Below, piece by piece: positions 21,030 through 29,949 of a stretch of 64,000 nt of DNA. The notes under the pieces are model-generated. The model did no database searches. It was not told where the DNA came from and was given only the letters and a program-made list of their open reading frames with translations. Each line of letters starts with the position of its first letter. Position 1 is the first letter of the stretch. The stretch lies in the NCBI RefSeq assembly GCF_000012565.1, contig NC_007354.1, positions 1,240,001 to 1,304,000 on the forward strand, in the 5' to 3' direction. The DNA is from Ehrlichia canis str. Jake. GTDB taxonomy: Bacteria; Pseudomonadota; Alphaproteobacteria; Rickettsiales; Anaplasmataceae. A program made the translations under genes and the position numbers.

Positions 21030-21857
21030 ATGAATAATAAACTTTCCCTTCTTTATATTGCATTAATATTATTTACATCACATGTTTCTTCAGCATTGGT
21101 TTTAAACGATCACAATCTTGTATATTTTGGTATTCAATATAAACCAGCTAGGCATCATCTATCAAATCTTCTTATCAAAGAAAGTAAGTCAGATGTTGTA
21201 GAAGTGCTTGCACTGAAATATGATGCAATAGGTAGCCCATTGGACAGCACTAAAGAGGTAAATAATTTTACCATAAAATACAATCCACATTATGATAATA
21301 ATAGGTTAGGGTTCTCTGTAATATTTGGCTATTACTACAATAAAAATTTTAGGATAGAATCAGAAATTTCCCACGAAATTTTCCAGCTAAAAAATGAAGG
21401 ACATAAAAGAGTTGGATTCGAGAAATATTTTGCACTAAAGTTTGCTCCACCGTCATCTACGCAAGGGTATAGACATGTTACTTTAATAAACAATGGTATT
21501 TCAACCACTTCAGCTTTAATTAATGCTTGCTATGATGTACTCATACCTGCACATAATATAATAACATATTCATGTTTAGGGTTTGGAATAGATATAGTAG
21601 ATTTTCTAAGTAAATACACTACAAAGTTTTCACATCAAGGCAAGCTAGGAGCTAGCTACCCTATTTCTCATAGAATGTCAGTCTTTACAGAGGTTTATTA
21701 CCATGGTTTATTCGGTAAAAAATTTGAGCAGCTTCCTTTAAACTATAATGCTAATACATCACCACCACAACAACCACCACACGTACATACGACTGCATCA
21801 GCTATATTAAGTATTGGGTATTATGGTGGAAGTGTTGGAATAAAGTTTATATTGTAA
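21030..21857 (+). CDS. P28/P30 family outer membrane protein, paralogue 2
   Basis: 275 aa. Signal peptide MNNKLSLLYIALILFTSHVSSA, then FGIQYKPARHHLSNLLIKES in the family's first strand. The barrel marks are degenerate: GFSVIFGYYY replaces the usual GFSGAIGY, NACYDVL is kept, and the last strand is GGSVGIKFIL. A short Pro/Gln/His-rich loop (PPQQPPHVHTT) precedes the final strand. AAGG lies 11 nt before the ATG. It opens the packed same-strand run. It is an early, divergent member, so its expression level as an antigen cannot be judged. Confidence 0.88.
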   Translation: MNNKLSLLYIALILFTSHVSSALVLNDHNLVYFGIQYKPARHHLSNLLIKESKSDVVEVLALKYDAIGSPLDSTKEVNNFTIKYNPHYDNNRLGFSVIFGYYYNKNFRIESEISHEIFQLKNEGHKRVGFEKYFALKFAPPSSTQGYRHVTLINNGISTTSALINACYDVLIPAHNIITYSCLGFGIDIVDFLSKYTTKFSHQGKLGASYPISHRMSVFTEVYYHGLFGKKFEQLPLNYNANTSPPQQPPHVHTTASAILSIGYYGGSVGIKFIL

Positions 21858-21963
21858 AAATATTTTTTGACAAATTTATATTTGTCTTTATATGTATATA
21901 AGTATAAAATAATATTTTAGTGTGTTTATTACTTATTAAGTAAATATGTAAAAAGGTTATGCT

Positions 21964-22410
21964 ATGAATAACAAAGTATTACAAAATGAAGTTCTACTGC
22001 TTTTAGCATTGCCATATTCTTTACACAATTCTATTGATATAGAATATAACGAGCAACCTATAAAAAAATTATCTAGGTTAAATAAAAATACTATTAAGAG
22101 TCAGTTAAAACATTTAAATTACAAGTACATCTTGTTGAAATTAAAAAAAATTTCTAGTATTGGTTGGTTTTTAAAGTTTTCAAACGACTATTCTAATAGT
22201 CAGGTAATATATTACTTACGTACAAGTCTTTCAAAATTGGTTTCCACAATTGCTTTATTTGATTTCAAAAATATTTTTCTTAATTATAAGGTATTGACAG
22301 ATAGTTTAAGAAATTTTTCTGCTAACTATTACTTCAGTAAGCATCACAATATTACCAATTGTTTTTGTGTGAGTAGGGCATATTTTTACTTTCTAAGTTG
22401 CAGTTATTAA
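21964..22410 (+). CDS. Unknown small basic protein inserted in the omp run
   Basis: Not recognised. 148 aa, rich in Lys, Asn, Leu, Tyr and Ser, with no signal peptide and none of the omp motifs. AAAAAGG stands 6 nt before the ATG. It begins 106 bp after paralogue 2 and ends 10 bp before paralogue 3 on the same strand, so it would be co-transcribed. Its composition resembles translated AT-rich DNA, so it may have arisen from spacer sequence. The Shine-Dalgarno and tight spacing argue that it is translated. An unknown gene here fits the published description of the cluster as I recall it. Confidence 0.55.
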   Translation: MNNKVLQNEVLLLLALPYSLHNSIDIEYNEQPIKKLSRLNKNTIKSQLKHLNYKYILLKLKKISSIGWFLKFSNDYSNSQVIYYLRTSLSKLVSTIALFDFKNIFLNYKVLTDSLRNFSANYYFSKHHNITNCFCVSRAYFYFLSCSY

Positions 22411-22420
22411 GGTTTAAGTT

Positions 22421-23371
22421 ATGAATTATGCAAAGGTTTTTATATTAGTATGTATTATATTTCTTTTTCCTTCATTGTCCTTTGCAACTAATAATAACTA
22501 TTTTGTGCACGAAATTGGAAAAAGTATAGGTCACTTCTATATAGGCGTACAATATAAGCCAGGCACACCACACTTTAATAGATTTTCAATTGCTGATGAT
22601 AGCACATTCAATCTACTTGCTATTTCACACACTAAAGACTATTTGTTTTCCTATTCAACAGAAGTTCGAGGTTTATTTTCCTTACCGCAAGAGCAACAAA
22701 ATCTTTTACACTATGCAACAGGAGGATCAACAACTTTAAATACATTAAAGGATAGTAATAAGTTCATTCCAGGTTATAATCCCACATATACAGACAACTT
22801 ACTTGGAGTAGGTGGTATTGTAGGATACTCAATAAATAACCTTAGGATAGAACTTGAAGCTTTTTATGAGAAATTCAACATCAAAGCTCCTACTGGTTAT
22901 AATTATGATACTGAGTACTTTGCTATAGCAACTGTAGTTTATAAAGGTAAAACAAAACCTGTACACTATCATTGTATGAAAAATACTGGCATTATTTTAT
23001 CATCTTTTTTAGTTAATACGTGCTATGATTTTACTTTAAAAATAGCAAAAAAAATAGCCCCCTACTTATGTCTCGGAGTTGGGGGAGATTTTATTGATTT
23101 CTTAGGTCAAACAAGGCTAAAGGCCTCTTATCAAGCTAAAGCTGGTCTAAGTTATGCTATATCTCCAAATTTAACGTTTTTTGTAGATGGATCCTTTCAT
23201 GGATATATGAATAATCAATTTCCCGGTTTGCTAGTGGATTATCCTACAGACATAAGTGTATCTATGCCTTCTGGTGATAATGCAACTGCTTATTCAGAAT
23301 TTACTACCATGTTAGCAAAACTGAATATGATTTTCCTTGCTGGTAGTATTGGCATTAGATTTATTTCATAA
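22421..23371 (+). CDS. P28/P30 family outer membrane protein, paralogue 3
   Basis: At 316 aa this is the longest paralogue. Signal peptide MNYAKVFILVCIIFLFPSLSFA. Family marks: HFYIGVQYKPGTPHFNRFSI, GVGGIVGYSINNLRIELEA, NTCYDFT, CLGVGGDFIDFLG and a final GSIGIRFIS ending in Ser, unusual for a barrel protein. The extra length is an about 35-residue insertion near residues 65-110, before the second strand. AAGG lies 9 nt before the ATG. The gene is 10 bp after the unknown small gene and about 15 bp before paralogue 4. Confidence 0.88.
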   Translation: MNYAKVFILVCIIFLFPSLSFATNNNYFVHEIGKSIGHFYIGVQYKPGTPHFNRFSIADDSTFNLLAISHTKDYLFSYSTEVRGLFSLPQEQQNLLHYATGGSTTLNTLKDSNKFIPGYNPTYTDNLLGVGGIVGYSINNLRIELEAFYEKFNIKAPTGYNYDTEYFAIATVVYKGKTKPVHYHCMKNTGIILSSFLVNTCYDFTLKIAKKIAPYLCLGVGGDFIDFLGQTRLKASYQAKAGLSYAISPNLTFFVDGSFHGYMNNQFPGLLVDYPTDISVSMPSGDNATAYSEFTTMLAKLNMIFLAGSIGIRFIS

Positions 23372-23386
23372 TAGTGAGTGGTATTT

Positions 23387-24238
23387 ATGTATAAGTTATA
23401 TTATTTAAGTTTTATAATATCATTAGCTCAGTTATTATTTTCTGGGTTTGCATTTTCAATAGATAAAAACAATAATATACATGGGTCTTATATCACAATA
23501 AAATATCAACCTACTATTTCAAATTTTAAGAATTTCCATATTAAAGAAACAGATTTTGATACAGAAGATCCTATTGGATTTGATATAATAGCACCAAACA
23601 CTAATTTTGATTTTTTAAAACATAATTACAATTTTTCTGTATTATATCACAAAGATTCTTATAAGTTTTATGAGAATGATTTATCAGGGTTGGCTTTATC
23701 CATTGGATTGTTAGTAAAAAATCTAAGAATAGAGTTCGAAGGTTCTTATAAAAACTTTGATACAAAACGTCTTGCATATTACCACTCTAGAGAAGGACAC
23801 AAGTTCTTTGCTATACCACGTACATCCAATTTCGGTGTTATCCCAAATGAAGATAATTATACTGTAGCAAAAAATAACGGTATATCTATTATATCTAATA
23901 TAATAAATTTATGTAGCGAAACAAAATTTAAAAATTTCACACCATATATATGCTTAGGTATTGGCGGAGATTTTATAGAAATCTTTGATGTCATGAGAGT
24001 AAAATTTACTTATCAAGGAAAAGTTGGTATAAGTTACCCTATCACTCCAAAGTTAGTCTTGTCTATTAGTGGGCAATATCACAAGGTTATAGGAAACAAA
24101 TTTAAATTCTTACCACTTATTCAACCTGTTGCATTAAAAAGAACAGATAATAGTCCAGAGGACAAAGATGTTACTGCGCTATTAACTCTAGATTTAGAAC
24201 ATTTTAGTAGTGAAATTGGTTTAAGTTTTATATTTTAG
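23387..24238 (+). CDS. P28/P30 family outer membrane protein, paralogue 4
   Basis: 283 aa from ATG 23387; a GTG three codons earlier is possible, but the signal peptide MYKLYYLSFIISLAQLLFSG fits the ATG. Family marks: SYITIKYQPTISNFKNFHIK, LSGLALSIGLLVKNLRIEFE, KFFAIPR, CLGIGGDFIEIFD, YQGKVGISYPIT and a final EIGLSFIF ending in Phe as expected for BAM-assembled barrels. The usual NxCYD is altered to NLCSET, so the conserved Cys is kept while Tyr and Asp are lost. It is 16 bp before paralogue 5. Confidence 0.88.
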   Translation: MYKLYYLSFIISLAQLLFSGFAFSIDKNNNIHGSYITIKYQPTISNFKNFHIKETDFDTEDPIGFDIIAPNTNFDFLKHNYNFSVLYHKDSYKFYENDLSGLALSIGLLVKNLRIEFEGSYKNFDTKRLAYYHSREGHKFFAIPRTSNFGVIPNEDNYTVAKNNGISIISNIINLCSETKFKNFTPYICLGIGGDFIEIFDVMRVKFTYQGKVGISYPITPKLVLSISGQYHKVIGNKFKFLPLIQPVALKRTDNSPEDKDVTALLTLDLEHFSSEIGLSFIF

Positions 24239-24254
24239 AAGTTAAAGGGACTAT

Positions 24255-25049
24255 ATGTATAACATAATAAATTATGTAATAAAATACACAATAGCATTAG
24301 CCTTTTTACTGTTACCTAGAGTATCATTTTCAATACTAATAGGTAATATAGAAAAAAGTATAAAACTCTTAAGTGTACATATCAACAGTCAATATAAACC
24401 AAGCATTTCTCAGATCAGTAACTATTTAATACAAGAAAATAATTCTAAGGAGAAAAAAATTAATATCTTAAACTTAAGTAATAATACTATTACTTACAAT
24501 ATGCAACTTGAAAATAGTACTACTAATTTCAGATTCATCATTGGTTATTTTTTCAAAAGATTAAGGTTTGCAGTAGAAGATTCTTATGAAGAATTTCATA
24601 TAAAAGACAATGATTCATTAAAGGCAAATCTAAGTAAATATTCTTACAAAATGTATAATGAAGATTTTCAAAACTTCACTATTGCAACAGATAATAAATT
24701 ATCTATTACATCTGCTATAGTTAACATTTGTTATGATATTTTGATTAACAATACTACAGTATTACCACATCTATGTACAGCAGTTGGTATATGTTCTACA
24801 GGATTCTTCAATGACATGCGTTTTAAACTTTTATACCAAAGAAAAATAGGATTAGGTTATCTAATAAATAGTAATGTTATGCTATTTTTCAATGTGTACT
24901 ACCATAAAGTTATGAGGAATAAACTTAAAAATTTACTCACACAATATTCAGTTGATATCAATGCTTTTCTAGACGCTATAACTGTCCTTGCCAATACTGA
25001 TATCGGTTATTTTGGAAGTGAAGTTGGAGTAAGGTTCATATTTAACTAA
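24255..25049 (+). CDS. P28/P30 family outer membrane protein, paralogue 5 (shortest)
   Basis: At 264 aa this is the shortest member. Signal peptide about residues 1-26, ending PRVSFS. The first strand INSQYKPSISQISNYLIQE and NICYDIL are kept. The GAIGY segment is replaced by FRFIIGYFFKRLRFAVED, and the IGGDFIEFFD region by VGICSTGFFNDM. The final strand EVGVRFIFN has one residue after the expected terminal Phe. Loops are shortened. AAAGGGA lies before the ATG. It looks functional but under weaker constraint than its neighbours. Confidence 0.85.
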   Translation: MYNIINYVIKYTIALAFLLLPRVSFSILIGNIEKSIKLLSVHINSQYKPSISQISNYLIQENNSKEKKINILNLSNNTITYNMQLENSTTNFRFIIGYFFKRLRFAVEDSYEEFHIKDNDSLKANLSKYSYKMYNEDFQNFTIATDNKLSITSAIVNICYDILINNTTVLPHLCTAVGICSTGFFNDMRFKLLYQRKIGLGYLINSNVMLFFNVYYHKVMRNKLKNLLTQYSVDINAFLDAITVLANTDIGYFGSEVGVRFIFN

Positions 25050-25063
25050 ATAAGGTTATATCT

Positions 25064-25933
25064 ATGTTACAAAGGCTTAATTTTATAAATATAATATTAG
25101 CATTTCTGTTACTTCTTTTTCCATTTCAATCATTCACATTATATATACATGATCATGAAATTACACAAAATGTTGGTTTGTATATAAGCAGCCAATATAA
25201 ACCAAGTATACCTTATTTTAAAAACTTCCTAATAGAAGAAAATAGTCACAAAACTGTAGAATTAATGGGCCTTGCAAATGATGTTACACATGTTACAGAA
25301 TATGTACTTAAAGATAATACAAAATTCAATACCCCTTATAGTGCAAAATTTAGAAATAGTTTAATAAATCTTAGTGGAGCAATAGGTTACTATTCAGGTC
25401 AAGGGCCAAGATTAGAAATAGAAGGTTCCTATGAAAACTTTGACGTTGCAAGCTGTAAGAATTGCCCAGTAAAAAACGCTAATAGGTACATTGCTTTAGT
25501 ACGTGACAAGAAACCTGGAAACATTTATCCATCAGATCATAGTCGCAGTAACATGTCATACTATACTTTTATAAAAAATAATGGAATATCTATCTTATCA
25601 GTTATGATTAATGGTTGTTATGATATTGCTTTTAGTAATGTAAAAATATCACCCTATGTATGTGCAGGTATTGGAGGAGATTTTATAACACTTTTTGAAA
25701 CAATGCATATTAAGTTTGCCTATCAAGGTAAATTTGGTATTAGCTATCTTGTATCTCCTTCTATCAGTATTTTTGCTAATGGCCATTATCATAAGGTTAT
25801 GGATAATGTATTTAAGAATTTACATGTCAAGTATATATACAAACTTCAAGATGCACCTACTATTACTTCTGCAAGAGCTAAACTCAGAATTGGTTATTTT
25901 GGAAGTGAAGTTGGTGTAAGGTTTGTGTTTTAA
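25064..25933 (+). CDS. P28/P30 family outer membrane protein, paralogue 6
   Basis: 289 aa. Signal peptide about residues 1-25, ending FQSFT. Family marks: GLYISSQYKPSIPYFKNFLI, NLSGAIGYYSGQGPRLEIEG, YENFDV, INGCYD, YVCAGIGGDFITLFE, AYQGKFGISYL and a final GSEVGVRFVF. Two extra cysteines sit in a loop (CKNCPVKN near residue 128), not seen in other members. AAGG lies 9 nt before the ATG, and the gene follows paralogue 5 by 14 bp. From here on members match the family consensus closely. Confidence 0.92.
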   Translation: MLQRLNFINIILAFLLLLFPFQSFTLYIHDHEITQNVGLYISSQYKPSIPYFKNFLIEENSHKTVELMGLANDVTHVTEYVLKDNTKFNTPYSAKFRNSLINLSGAIGYYSGQGPRLEIEGSYENFDVASCKNCPVKNANRYIALVRDKKPGNIYPSDHSRSNMSYYTFIKNNGISILSVMINGCYDIAFSNVKISPYVCAGIGGDFITLFETMHIKFAYQGKFGISYLVSPSISIFANGHYHKVMDNVFKNLHVKYIYKLQDAPTITSARAKLRIGYFGSEVGVRFVF

Positions 25934-25957
25934 AAACAATTAAAAAAAGGAATTTTT

Positions 25958-26794
25958 ATGAATAACAAAAAATCTCTCCTAATAGGAACAATTCTATTAT
26001 CATTGTTTTCATCTTTACCTATTAAAGCTTTTTCAGTTATAAATCATAGTGATATAAGTAGTAATGTTAACGGTTTGTATTTTACAGGGCAATATAGACC
26101 AGCTGTTTCTCATTTTAGTGGCTTTACAGTAAGAGAAACTAACATCGCTACTCAACAATTAGTAAGTTTAAACACAAATAAAAATGAGAATCATATTATA
26201 GAAAAAACTAATTTTTCAGGTATTTATACTGCTAAATTTCAGGATAATGCTGCAAGTTTCAGTGGAGCTATTGGGTATTCTTATCCTGAAGGTTTAAAAT
26301 TTGAAATTGAAATTTCTTATGAAAAATTTGGTGTTAAAAGCACTAAAAACTATCAATCAACAAATGCTGTTATCTTTGCTTTAGCACGTCAAGCAACAAG
26401 TAGTAATCCATCTGATAATAAATATGTGGTTATGAAAAATAGTGGATTATCTGTTGCATCAGTTATGATTAATGGTTGCTACAATATGTCTTTTTATAAT
26501 TTAGTAGTGTCACCTTATATATGCGCAGGTATTGGCGAGGATTTTATTGAATTCTTTGATACTTTATATATCAAACTTGCGTATCAAGGTAAGTTAGGTG
26601 TTAACTATTCACTATCTTCTAGGTTTAACATATTTGCTGATATGTATTATCACAAGGTCATAGGTAATCAATTCAAAAATTTAAATGTTATTCATGCTGT
26701 TGCTCTTGATACCTTCCCTAAAGTAACCTCTGCAATAGCAACACTTAATGTTGCCTACTTTGGTGGTGAAGTTGGAATAAGGTTTATACTCTAA
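25958..26794 (+). CDS. P28/P30 family outer membrane protein, paralogue 7
   Basis: 278 aa. Signal peptide MNNKKSLLIGTILLSLFSSL ending near KAFS. Family marks: GLYFTGQYRPAVSHFSGFTV, ASFSGAIGYSYPEGLKFEIE, FALARQA, INGCYNMS, YICAGIGEDFIEFFD (Glu replaces the usual second Gly), AYQGKLGVNYSLS and a final GGEVGIRFIL. AAAGGA lies 7-8 nt before the ATG. It follows paralogue 6 by 24 bp and precedes the second unknown gene by 10 bp. Confidence 0.92.
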   Translation: MNNKKSLLIGTILLSLFSSLPIKAFSVINHSDISSNVNGLYFTGQYRPAVSHFSGFTVRETNIATQQLVSLNTNKNENHIIEKTNFSGIYTAKFQDNAASFSGAIGYSYPEGLKFEIEISYEKFGVKSTKNYQSTNAVIFALARQATSSNPSDNKYVVMKNSGLSVASVMINGCYNMSFYNLVVSPYICAGIGEDFIEFFDTLYIKLAYQGKLGVNYSLSSRFNIFADMYYHKVIGNQFKNLNVIHAVALDTFPKVTSAIATLNVAYFGGEVGIRFIL

Positions 26795-26804
26795 GGTAAC
26801 ATAT

Positions 26805-27362
26805 ATGGCAACCTACATGATACACAAAGCAAAAATTATAGAACCAATGTTTTCACCATCCATTCTCACTGATTACATTATCTTATCAATTTTAAATAAT
26901 GTTCAAGATCATAACAGTTTTATCATATGCATTACCAAGTTATATAAGCTTATTTTGAGTAGTATCACAAAAAAACTAATAAATGTTAAAGATAATATTG
27001 CAGTTCTTCACAATATTAATTTGTATACCTTATACAATAAGTGCTCAAAATTTAAAAGCACACAGAGTTTTTATGAAATGTACTTTTATACCAAAAACAT
27101 CAAAGATAGGATATTAAACTTTAATAGTTTGTACTTTATAAAATATAATGTAACACAAAAAAACTCTAATGAATCATACTATAAATCCACTTATAAAAGT
27201 CATAACTTTTTCAATGCTACATATACAACAAGTTTCATCCATCAACATAAGTTATATACTAAGTATTCCATCACAAATCAGCATAACAAAAGTACCAAGA
27301 GTTTCAGCAATAAAATTCTGGCAAAAAATATATTAAATAATCAGGAAAATTCTTATGAATAG
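26805..27362 (+). CDS. Unknown basic protein overlapping the next omp gene
   Basis: Not recognised. 185 aa, very rich in Lys, Asn, Ile, Tyr, Ser and Thr, without signal peptide, TM segment or omp motifs. AAGG lies 9 nt before the ATG. Its last codons overlap the start of the next omp by 8 bp (ATGAATAG), so translation of the two may be coupled, and the AGGAAA serving the next omp lies inside this gene. It does not visibly resemble the other small unknown at 21964-22410. The 8-bp overlap fits my memory of the E. canis cluster, the basis of the species call. Confidence 0.55.
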   Translation: MATYMIHKAKIIEPMFSPSILTDYIILSILNNVQDHNSFIICITKLYKLILSSITKKLINVKDNIAVLHNINLYTLYNKCSKFKSTQSFYEMYFYTKNIKDRILNFNSLYFIKYNVTQKNSNESYYKSTYKSHNFFNATYTTSFIHQHKLYTKYSITNQHNKSTKSFSNKILAKNILNNQENSYE

Positions 27363-28224
27363 TAAAAAAACATTTTCTATATTAGGATCAATATTAATAT
27401 GTTTAGCAGCATGCTTACCTATTCAATCTTTTTCAGAGTCAAGTAATGTTACATATAATACTAAACATACTGGATTATATATTAGCGGACTATACAAACC
27501 AAGCGTTTCCCATTTTAGTGACTTTTCAATTAAAGAAACTTATACTAACACTGAGGCATTGTTTGGGCTAAAACAAGATATTAGTTCTATTTTACGTAAT
27601 AAAGAGACCACACAATATAATAACAATTTTAACGTTCCCTATACTGCAAAATTTCAAGACGACTTTGCGAGTTTCAGCATAGCTGTTGGATATATTGCTA
27701 ACAATGGTCCAAGAATTGAAATAGAAGGATCTTACGAAGAATTTGATGTTAAAAACCCAGGAAATTATACAACAATAGATGCTCATAGGTACATTGCTTT
27801 AGCTAGAGAAAAAACTTCTTACTATCTAAGTTCTCCTAAAGAAAACAAATATGTAATTATAAAGAATAACGGCATATCTATTGTATCTATTATAATTAAT
27901 GGTTGTTATGATATTTCTTTAAATGATTCTAAGGTGTCACCTTACATATGCACAGGGTTTGGTGGAGATTTTATAGAGTTTTTTAGTGCTATACGTTTTA
28001 AGTTTGCTTATCAAGGTAAAATAGGTATCAGTTATTCATTATCTTCTAACATAATTTTATTTACTGATGGATATTACCACAAGGTAATAAATTCCCAATT
28101 TAAAAATTTAAATGTTGAACATGTTGTTAATGAGTTAACTACAGATCCTAAAGTGACTTCTGCAACAGCATTTCTTAATATTGAGTATTTTGGTGGTGAA
28201 TTTGGATTAAAATTTATATTTTAA
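27355..28224 (+). CDS. P28/P30 family outer membrane protein, paralogue 8
   Basis: 289 aa. Signal peptide about residues 1-27 (MNSKKTFSILGSILICLAAC, ending QSFS). The two cysteines in the hydrophobic core lack a following lipobox pattern, so this is not called a lipoprotein. Family marks: GLYISGLYKPSVSHFSDFSI, FASFSIAVGYIANNGPRIEI, EEFDVKNPG, RYIALARE, INGCYDIS, YICTGFGGDFIEFF and a final GGEFGLKFIF. It overlaps the preceding unknown gene by 8 bp and precedes paralogue 9 by 8 bp. Confidence 0.92.
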   Translation: MNSKKTFSILGSILICLAACLPIQSFSESSNVTYNTKHTGLYISGLYKPSVSHFSDFSIKETYTNTEALFGLKQDISSILRNKETTQYNNNFNVPYTAKFQDDFASFSIAVGYIANNGPRIEIEGSYEEFDVKNPGNYTTIDAHRYIALAREKTSYYLSSPKENKYVIIKNNGISIVSIIINGCYDISLNDSKVSPYICTGFGGDFIEFFSAIRFKFAYQGKIGISYSLSSNIILFTDGYYHKVINSQFKNLNVEHVVNELTTDPKVTSATAFLNIEYFGGEFGLKFIF

Positions 28225-28232
28225 GGAGTTTT

Positions 28233-29072
28233 ATGAACAAAAAGAAAATTATTACAGTAGGAACAACATTAGCTTATTTATTATTATCACCTAACATATC
28301 TTTTTCAGAAGTAATCAACAATGATACTGATAAATATTCTAGACTATATATAAGTGGTCAATATAAACCAGGATTTTCTTATTTTAATAAGTTCTCAGTT
28401 AGAGAAACTGATCATTTCACTAAAGCATTAATAGGATTAAGACATGACGCAATATCTACTAAAAATTTAACAACTAATACAGATTTCAATACTCTTTATA
28501 AAGTAACATTTCAAAACAACATCATTAGCTTTAGCGGTGCTATTGGTTATTCTGATAGCACAGGTGTAAGGTTTGAGCTAGAAGGCTCTTATGAAGAGTT
28601 CGATGTTACAGACCCTGGAGATTGTATAATAAAAGATACTTACAGGTACTTTGCATTAGCTAGAAAAACAAGTGGTAATCATCCCAACGATAATGGGGAA
28701 TATACTGTCATGAGAAATGATGGAGTATCCATTACCTCCGTTATATTCAATGGTTGTTATGATCTCTCTTTAAAAGAGCTAGAAATATCACCATATGTTT
28801 GCATTGGTATCGGAGGAGACTTTATAGAATTTTTTGATGCTTTACACATTAAATTAGCATATCAAGGTAAACTAGGTATTAGCTATTCTTTTTCCACTAG
28901 AACAAATTTATTTATCGATTGTTATTACCATAGAGTTATAGGTAATCAATTTAATAATTTAAATGTTCAACATGTAGTTGAGCTTACAGAAGCACCTAAA
29001 GCTACATCTGCAATTGCTACACTTAATGTTAGTTACTTCGGTGGAGAAGTTGGAATTAGACTTATGTTTTAA
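28233..29072 (+). CDS. P28/P30 family outer membrane protein, paralogue 9
   Basis: 279 aa. Signal peptide about residues 1-25, ending NISFS. Family marks: RLYISGQYKPGFSYFNKFSV, ISFSGAIGYSDSTGVRFELE, EEFDVTDPGD, RYFALARK, FNGCYDLS, YVCIGIGGDFIEFFDAL, AYQGKLGISYSFS and a final GGEVGIRLMF. AAGGAG lies 5 nt before the ATG, the strongest ribosome site in the run. Spacing is 8 bp upstream and 9 bp downstream. Confidence 0.92.
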   Translation: MNKKKIITVGTTLAYLLLSPNISFSEVINNDTDKYSRLYISGQYKPGFSYFNKFSVRETDHFTKALIGLRHDAISTKNLTTNTDFNTLYKVTFQNNIISFSGAIGYSDSTGVRFELEGSYEEFDVTDPGDCIIKDTYRYFALARKTSGNHPNDNGEYTVMRNDGVSITSVIFNGCYDLSLKELEISPYVCIGIGGDFIEFFDALHIKLAYQGKLGISYSFSTRTNLFIDCYYHRVIGNQFNNLNVQHVVELTEAPKATSAIATLNVSYFGGEVGIRLMF

Positions 29073-29081
29073 AGGAATATT

Positions 29082-29927
29082 ATGAATAATAAAAGAAATT
29101 TTTTTTTAATAGGTATGTCTCTATTGATAAATCTACTATTGCCAATTGATGCCTCTTCTATGGAAGTACATAATTATACACATTTTAAACCTAGGCTGTA
29201 TATTAGTGGGCAATACAGGCCAGGAGTTTCCCACTTTAGCAAATTTTCAGTCAAAGAAACACATTGTAATACTGTGCAATTAGTTGGGCTAACAAAAGAT
29301 ATAAAAGTAACTAATAACAGTAGTATTAACACAAATACTAGTTTTAACTTTCCTTATGTTGCAGAATTTCAAGATAACGCAATGAGCTTTAGTGGAGCAA
29401 TAGGATGCTTTTATTCAGAAAACTTCAGAATTGAAGTAGAAGCTTCTTATGAAGAATTTGACGTTAAAAATCCTGAAGGATCTACTACAGACTCCTATAG
29501 ATATTTCGCGTTAGCACGTGGCATGGATGGTAATAATATTCCTACAAGTCAAAAATTTACTGTAATGAGAAACGACGGGTTATTAATCTCATCTGTTATG
29601 ATAAATGGCTGTTACAATGTCATACTAAATGATATACAAGCAGAACCTTACATATGTGCAGGACTAGGAGGAGATTTTATAGAATTCTTCAATGGCTTTC
29701 ATGTTAAGCTAGCTTATCAAGGTAAAGTAGGCATTAGTTATCAAATATTCCCTGAAGTAAGATTATTTATTGATGGATACTACCATAAAGTAAAAGGCAA
29801 CAAGTTTAAAAATTTACACGTTCAACATGTAGGTGCACTTGCAGCACTCCCTAAAGTTACATCTGCAGTTGCAACACTTAATATTGGATACTTTGGTTGT
29901 GAAGCTGGAGTAAGATTCATATTTTAA
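29082..29927 (+). CDS. P28/P30 family outer membrane protein, paralogue 10
   Basis: 281 aa. Signal peptide about residues 1-26, ending DASS. Family marks: RLYISGQYRPGVSHFSKFSV, MSFSGAIGCFYSENFRIEVE with the conserved Tyr changed to Cys, EEFDVKNPEG, RYFALARGM, INGCYNVI, YICAGLGGDFIEFFNG, AYQGKVGISYQ and a final GCEAGVRFIF. Two extra cysteines occur, in GAIGC and YFGCEAG. AAAGGA lies 5 nt before the ATG. The gene is 22 bp before paralogue 11. Confidence 0.92.
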   Translation: MNNKRNFFLIGMSLLINLLLPIDASSMEVHNYTHFKPRLYISGQYRPGVSHFSKFSVKETHCNTVQLVGLTKDIKVTNNSSINTNTSFNFPYVAEFQDNAMSFSGAIGCFYSENFRIEVEASYEEFDVKNPEGSTTDSYRYFALARGMDGNNIPTSQKFTVMRNDGLLISSVMINGCYNVILNDIQAEPYICAGLGGDFIEFFNGFHVKLAYQGKVGISYQIFPEVRLFIDGYYHKVKGNKFKNLHVQHVGALAALPKVTSAVATLNIGYFGCEAGVRFIF

Positions 29928-29949
29928 TATATAAACATGGAACAATTTT

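Noticed and set aside
27355-28224. Paralogue 8 as a lipoprotein because of Cys residues in its signal region
   Set aside because: The cysteines lie within the hydrophobic core and no L-x-x-C lipobox stands at the cleavage point.
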